From an uncultured Prevotella sp. (GTDB taxonomy: Bacteria > Bacteroidota > Bacteroidia > Bacteroidales > Bacteroidaceae), in assembly GCA_900557035.1 (NCBI GenBank), contig USRA01000075.1:1-7774 (forward strand): a stretch of DNA of 7,774 bases, in the 5' to 3' direction. Below, piece by piece: positions 4,775 to 7,774 of this stretch. The notes under the pieces were generated by a model. The model did not search any database. It was not told the origin of the DNA and saw nothing but the letters and a program-made list of their open reading frames with translations. Position 1 is the first letter of the stretch. Every line of letters begins with the position of its first letter. Made by a program: the position numbers and the translations under genes.

Positions 4775-7225
4775 CTAGAAACCTAGTTCCAGCACGTGCT
4801 GTAAGCAATCTGCAATAACCTTCAATTTCTTCCTGATTTCTGCTTCTCCATTCTCATGGATGTGTTCTGGTGATAGTGCCTTCAGTTCTTCCAGGCAATT
4901 CATTTGCATCATACTGGCAATCGGCAGGAGCTTGTGAGCAGCTTTCCCAATTTTCTCTGTAGATAAGGAATTCTCTCTTATGGCTTCTTTCAAATTCTTT
5001 AGATGTTCGGCAAGTTCCTGCTTCACGGTGTTGAGAATCTCCTTGGCTGCTTCTTCATCGCCATCGGCAAAATCCAGAAGAGCGTCAAAGTGAGATCTTG
5101 CTTCCTTCTGAGATTTGGATTCCTTCTGGGATATTGCTTCCTTCTGAGATATTGCTTCCTGCTGAGATTTGAATTCCTGCTGAAGCAGAGAATCCGGCTG
5201 CGGTTGAGACTTTGACGGAAAATCTATTCCCAAGATAGCAGATAACTTCTCCATGCTGAATGGCTTGAACAGGCAATCATCGAAGCCTGCTTTCAGGAGC
5301 TGTCCCAAGATGCTTGTGTCGTGAGCTGTCATCGCTACTACCATCATCTTGGTATGGTTGATGTGGGCAATCATATCCATGCCGTTCATCTCCGGCATTT
5401 CGATATCCATCAGCATCAGGGATGGCTGCTCGTTATGCAGCGTGGTGAGGGCATCCATCACATGGTTGCAGGCGAATACCTGCCAGGTGTCGCCTACGAT
5501 GCGGCGCAGCATTTCCTGGAGAAGCTGGAGCTGCAGCTTGTCATCATCTAGAATCAGAATCTTGTGGTTGGCAAATTCCGGCTTCTTCTTTATATCAGTA
5601 ACCTGATGGCTGCCAGAATTCTGTCCTTCCTTATCTTGAGCAGAATCGGGAGAAGGATCATGCTTAATTTCTGATGGTGCCATTTTCTGAGACTCCTCCT
5701 TTGGTGCTGGCTTGATAGGGATGGTGACGATGAATGTAGAACCTTTGCCCAGGGTAGAGTGGAGGATGATTTCTCCACCAAGCAGCGAAACCAGTTCCTG
5801 GGTGATGGACAATCCCAAACCGGTACCCTCGATGCCCTGGGCGCTCTTCAATCTCGTAAACGCCTGGAACACCTTCTGTTTCTCCTCATCGGTCATTCCC
5901 TTTCCCGTATCCTTTACGCTCAGGGTAAGCGTAGGCTTGCCCAGAATTTCTGAAACCTGTGCCTGGATGGTAACGCTGCCCCGGTCAGTATATTTGATGG
6001 CGTTGCTTACCAGATTATCCAATATCTGACGAATGCGGAAGGCATCAGCACGGAAGTACTCCATCCCCTTCATCTTGCATTCGAATGAAATCTCCAATCC
6101 TTTCTCTTCTGCCCGCAATTTCATTCCCTCTACCGATTCTGCTACCAGTTGTGCCGGTGAGAAAGAGGTAGGATGAACCTTCATCAGTCCGTTCTCCAAC
6201 TGATGATAATCGAGCAGCGAGGCAACGAGATGTGAAAGATGAGCGGCAGAGTTCTTGATGTTCTGGAGGCATTCGAGGCCCTGAGGATTGCTGACGTAAT
6301 CTTTCATCAGATCGATGAAGCCCGAGATAGAGGCAGCTGGCGCCTTGATATCGTGGGTGATGGTGAGGAGCAGGCGCTCGCGCTGGTTCATGATACGCTG
6401 GATTTCCTCGTTGGCAGCCTCCAGGTTTTCCCTGTAGATACGCTCCTTTCTGGCATCGCGCCAGATAAACCAGATCATGATGCCGATGGCAAAGAAGGCT
6501 ACGATGGCGAGCAGTTCCATCTGCCACAACAGATGCTTTCTTGCTTCCATCGCCTTCTTGATAGCTTCCTGCATGTTGTCATTTTCACGCTGGTGCACAT
6601 CGCTCAGATGTTTGGCGGAGCGCAGGGCGAGTTTGGCACTCACCATCTTCAGCTCTTCCATCTCCTTGTTGATAATCTGCTTGTGGTCTTGTGTTGCCAC
6701 TTTCTCCTTTTTGTCTATCTGGTCGAGGATGGTCGCTACGTTTTCCGCCACGTTGACTGGGGTGGTAACAGAATCGATGACAGCCCGGTTGCTGTCCTGT
6801 CTTACGCTCAGGGTCTCGGCGTGCTCCTTCTTGAAGGCATCGGCGAGTCGGCGGAAGAATCCCCTTCGGGTCTTCAATACCTCTACCGTAGTCTTCTTCG
6901 CCTCGTGGGTTTGAGGTGCCTTGGAGTGAACCAGTATGGAATCCTTTCCCGTATTCAGATTCTTCACCTTATTCTGCAGATAGTTTTGGGTAGGTCTTCC
7001 TGCCATGGCATCAGACAGTTGCTTCAGGTTTCTCTGCTCCTCTTTGAGCAGAGAAGAGATGGTACTATCGGCGGCACCCCTTTTTTGGATATACTCGCGC
7101 GAAGCTTCATTGATGGCATTGATGCTCTTGGTGTTGCTATACACCAGACTGATTGCCAGAATCATGATAATGGCAATGGTGCTGTATCCGAGGGCTACCT
7201 TGAGTGGAATATTGTTCTTGTGCAT
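4775..7225 (-). CDS. Hybrid sensor histidine kinase (HisKA-HATPase-REC-Hpt)
   Basis: This inner-membrane phosphorelay kinase has 816 residues from the ATG at 7223-7225. An in-frame TTG at 7283-7285 would add 20 residues, but it lies inside the -7 promoter box and the ATG leads directly into a membrane helix. TM1 is about 8-29 and TM2 about 232-254. The periplasmic part (30-231) is charged and coiled-coil-like, without a sensor fold I recognise. A coiled linker leads to HisKA with His291 (TITHDIKAP). The ATPase has the N box with Asn404 and Asn408 (ILDNLVSNAIKYT), G1 VKDTGKGM (437-444) and G2 GTGLGLSI (467-474). A Gln/Ser/Lys-rich linker precedes the receiver domain (about 555-665; acidic Asp560-562, phospho-acceptor Asp607 in LMDIEMPEMNG, Thr633, Lys654). 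A repeat linker (about 680-714) leads to an Hpt domain with His764 (AAHKLLPIA). All catalytic residues are present. No output regulator is encoded beside it, so the final acceptor lies elsewhere. Confidence 0.93.
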   Translation of the reverse strand: MHKNNIPLKVALGYSTIAIIMILAISLVYSNTKSINAINEASREYIQKRGAADSTISSLLKEEQRNLKQLSDAMAGRPTQNYLQNKVKNLNTGKDSILVHSKAPQTHEAKKTTVEVLKTRRGFFRRLADAFKKEHAETLSVRQDSNRAVIDSVTTPVNVAENVATILDQIDKKEKVATQDHKQIINKEMEELKMVSAKLALRSAKHLSDVHQRENDNMQEAIKKAMEARKHLLWQMELLAIVAFFAIGIMIWFIWRDARKERIYRENLEAANEEIQRIMNQRERLLLTITHDIKAPAASISGFIDLMKDYVSNPQGLECLQNIKNSAAHLSHLVASLLDYHQLENGLMKVHPTSFSPAQLVAESVEGMKLRAEEKGLEISFECKMKGMEYFRADAFRIRQILDNLVSNAIKYTDRGSVTIQAQVSEILGKPTLTLSVKDTGKGMTDEEKQKVFQAFTRLKSAQGIEGTGLGLSITQELVSLLGGEIILHSTLGKGSTFIVTIPIKPAPKEESQKMAPSEIKHDPSPDSAQDKEGQNSGSHQVTDIKKKPEFANHKILILDDDKLQLQLLQEMLRRIVGDTWQVFACNHVMDALTTLHNEQPSLMLMDIEMPEMNGMDMIAHINHTKMMVVAMTAHDTSILGQLLKAGFDDCLFKPFSMEKLSAILGIDFPSKSQPQPDSLLQQEFKSQQEAISQKEAISQKESKSQKEARSHFDALLDFADGDEEAAKEILNTVKQELAEHLKNLKEAIRENSLSTEKIGKAAHKLLPIASMMQMNCLEELKALSPEHIHENGEAEIRKKLKVIADCLQHVLELGF
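5092..5181 (-). repeat. Five tandem 18-bp repeats encoding a hexapeptide linker
   Basis: Five consecutive 18-bp units lie at 5092-5109, 5110-5127, 5128-5145, 5146-5163 and 5164-5181, reading on the plus strand as variants of GAGATATTGCTTCCTTCT. They encode a repeated hexapeptide of the form KEAISQ/KESKSQ on the minus strand, joining the receiver and Hpt domains of the hybrid kinase. Because 18 is a multiple of 3, gain or loss of units would change linker length without breaking the frame. Confidence 0.85.
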
Positions 7226-7282
7226 GAGAAATCGTTTAAAATGATGAGCAGACTGATATCTTGCTCGATAGATATTTGTTTG

Positions 7283-7318
7283 CAAAGTTAATGCAAAAAA
7301 ATGATATTAGAAAACAAA
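7283..7318 (-). promoter_or_regulatory. Promoter of the hybrid kinase gene
   Basis: On the minus strand the -7 box TAACTTTG is at 7283-7290 and a TTTG at 7315-7318 lies 24 nt upstream, slightly longer than ideal spacing. Transcription would begin near 7275, giving a leader of about 50 nt before the ATG at 7225. The box overlaps the alternative TTG start (7283-7285), which supports the downstream ATG as the true start. Confidence 0.6.
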
Positions 7319-7319
7319 A

Positions 7320-7368
7320 GGGCTAAAAACAAGTCAGGAGACCAATGAATTCTATCATTAGTCTCCTG
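7320..7368 (-). terminator. Intrinsic terminator of the small secreted protein gene
   Basis: CAGGAGAC (7335-7342) pairs with GTCTCCTG (7361-7368), and beyond one mismatch (7343/7360) AATGA (7344-7348) pairs with TCATT (7355-7359) around a six-base loop. Reading on the minus strand, the stem is followed by the T-rich GACTTGTTTTTAGCCCTTTT. This fits termination of the gene at 7446-7688 and separates it from the hybrid kinase. The rest of the spacer (7369-7445) shows only a 9-bp direct repeat TAATTACTA (7388-7396 and 7421-7429) and no gene. Confidence 0.7.
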
Positions 7369-7445
7369 CCTGATTGAAAGCGACGCGTAATTACTAGTGT
7401 TATTCTATCTTTTCCTCTGTTAATTACTATTTTTTAAAGGTGATA

Positions 7446-7688
7446 TTACTCTGCTACAGTAGAATCTGTTGCTGTAGAGTCTGCTGGAGTCTCTGCTGGA
7501 GTTTCAGCTGGTGTCTCTGCAGGAGTCTCTTTCTCTACTGTTGTGTCTGCTGGAGCAGCTGGTTCTGCTGGAGCTACTGTGTCAACTGGAGCTGCTGATG
7601 ATACACTTGCCATCTTGTTGCTGGCGAATACATTGCTAACTGAAACCATAACCATAGCAGCGATAGCTGCGAAAACTAACTTCTTCAT
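7446..7688 (-). CDS. Small secreted Pro/Ala/Glu/Thr-rich protein
   Basis: I cannot assign a function. The 80-residue product begins with a clear Sec signal peptide: MKK, then a hydrophobic core LVFAAIAAMVMVSVS, and probable cleavage after Ala22 (VFA followed by SNK). The mature part, about 58 residues, has no aromatic residues or Cys and is predicted disordered. It contains PVDTVAPAEPAAPADTT and then the tetrapeptide PAET repeated (EKETPAETPAETPAETPADS), ending in DSTATDSTVAE. There is no lipobox Cys and no second membrane helix, so it should be free in the periplasm or exported. It is acidic, with Lys limited mainly to the N-terminal region. The start is ATG at 7686-7688 behind an AT-rich leader; a poor TAGTGTTG match lies upstream but I cannot define a promoter with confidence. 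It is monocistronic, with a terminator at 7320-7368. The signal peptide is firm; the role is unknown. Confidence 0.75.
   Translation of the reverse strand: MKKLVFAAIAAMVMVSVSNVFASNKMASVSSAAPVDTVAPAEPAAPADTTVEKETPAETPAETPAETPADSTATDSTVAE
7477..7524 (-). repeat. Four 12-bp tandem repeats encoding the PAET motif
   Basis: Units at 7477-7488, 7489-7500, 7501-7512 and 7513-7524 are variants of GTCTCTGCTGGA on the plus strand, each encoding four residues (PAET/PADS register) on the minus strand. Unit length is a multiple of 3, so copy-number change would keep the frame. Confidence 0.75.
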
Positions 7689-7774
7689 AATCTTTTGTTT
7701 TTTATTGTGAATATTATATTTATCCTTAATTCCGCAACACTATAGTTTAACATTATTTATAAGTGCCTGAGCAA

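Noticed and set aside
4771..4796. Inverted repeat CGTGCT / AGCACG at the convergent end of the AraC remnant and the hybrid kinase
   Set aside because: The stem is only 6 bp around a 14-nt loop, part of it lies within the last codons of the kinase gene, and no T tract follows on either strand, so I do not call it a terminator.
5092..5181. Possible CRISPR-like array
   Set aside because: The 18-bp units are directly adjacent with no spacers and are translated in frame, so this is a coding minisatellite.
6239..7291. Plus-strand open frame of 350 codons
   Set aside because: It lies opposite the hybrid kinase, has no recognisable domain, and is explained by the codon structure of the minus-strand gene.
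7388..7429. Direct repeat TAATTACTA (7388-7396 and 7421-7429)
   Set aside because: Nine AT-rich bases in an AT-rich spacer are expected by chance, and no protein-binding site or element end is implied.

Overview
The window looks like chromosome of a Bacteroidota member, most likely Prevotella/Segatella. The grounds are the TAnnTTTG-type -7 boxes with an upstream TTG/TTTG, very weak Shine-Dalgarno signals, a TPR histidine kinase paired with a NarL-type regulator, a large hybrid histidine kinase, and moderate GC with AT-rich spacers. The genus is inferred from style and was not tested by any search.

Layout, left to right. (1) 1-2109, plus strand: a sensor histidine kinase with TPR repeats and one membrane helix, followed 47 nt later by a LuxR/NarL-type response regulator. 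The kinase looks broken at its 5' end: an in-frame TAA at 35-37 interrupts what reads as a continuing TPR helix. (2) 2110-2650: a clear Bacteroidota promoter, a 94-residue antibiotic-biosynthesis-monooxygenase-fold protein, and a hairpin terminator placed between convergent genes. (3) 2653-3956, minus strand: a two-gene operon with a YcdX-type PHP phosphoesterase first and a beta-carbonic anhydrase second, driven by a promoter so close to the start codon that the mRNA should be leaderless or nearly so. (4) 3957-4774: a degenerate AT-rich patch. It holds a small overlapping ORF, the N-terminal part of a kinase-like domain of the type found in polyvalent proteins of mobile elements, and then abruptly a GC-richer C-terminal stub of an AraC regulator. 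(5) 4775-7225, minus strand: a hybrid histidine kinase (two membrane helices, HisKA, HATPase, receiver, Hpt) whose receiver-Hpt linker is encoded by five copies of an 18-bp tandem repeat. Its own promoter lies at 7283-7318. (6) 7320-7688, minus strand: a small secreted protein rich in Pro, Ala, Glu and Thr, followed by its terminator.

Functionally the window is mostly signal transduction (two kinases, one full response regulator, one regulator remnant) plus housekeeping metalloenzymes. I see no convincing new multi-gene system. The items most worth a second look are the rearranged patch at about 4000-4760, the broken TPR kinase, the repeat-encoded linker of the hybrid kinase, and the small secreted repeat protein.
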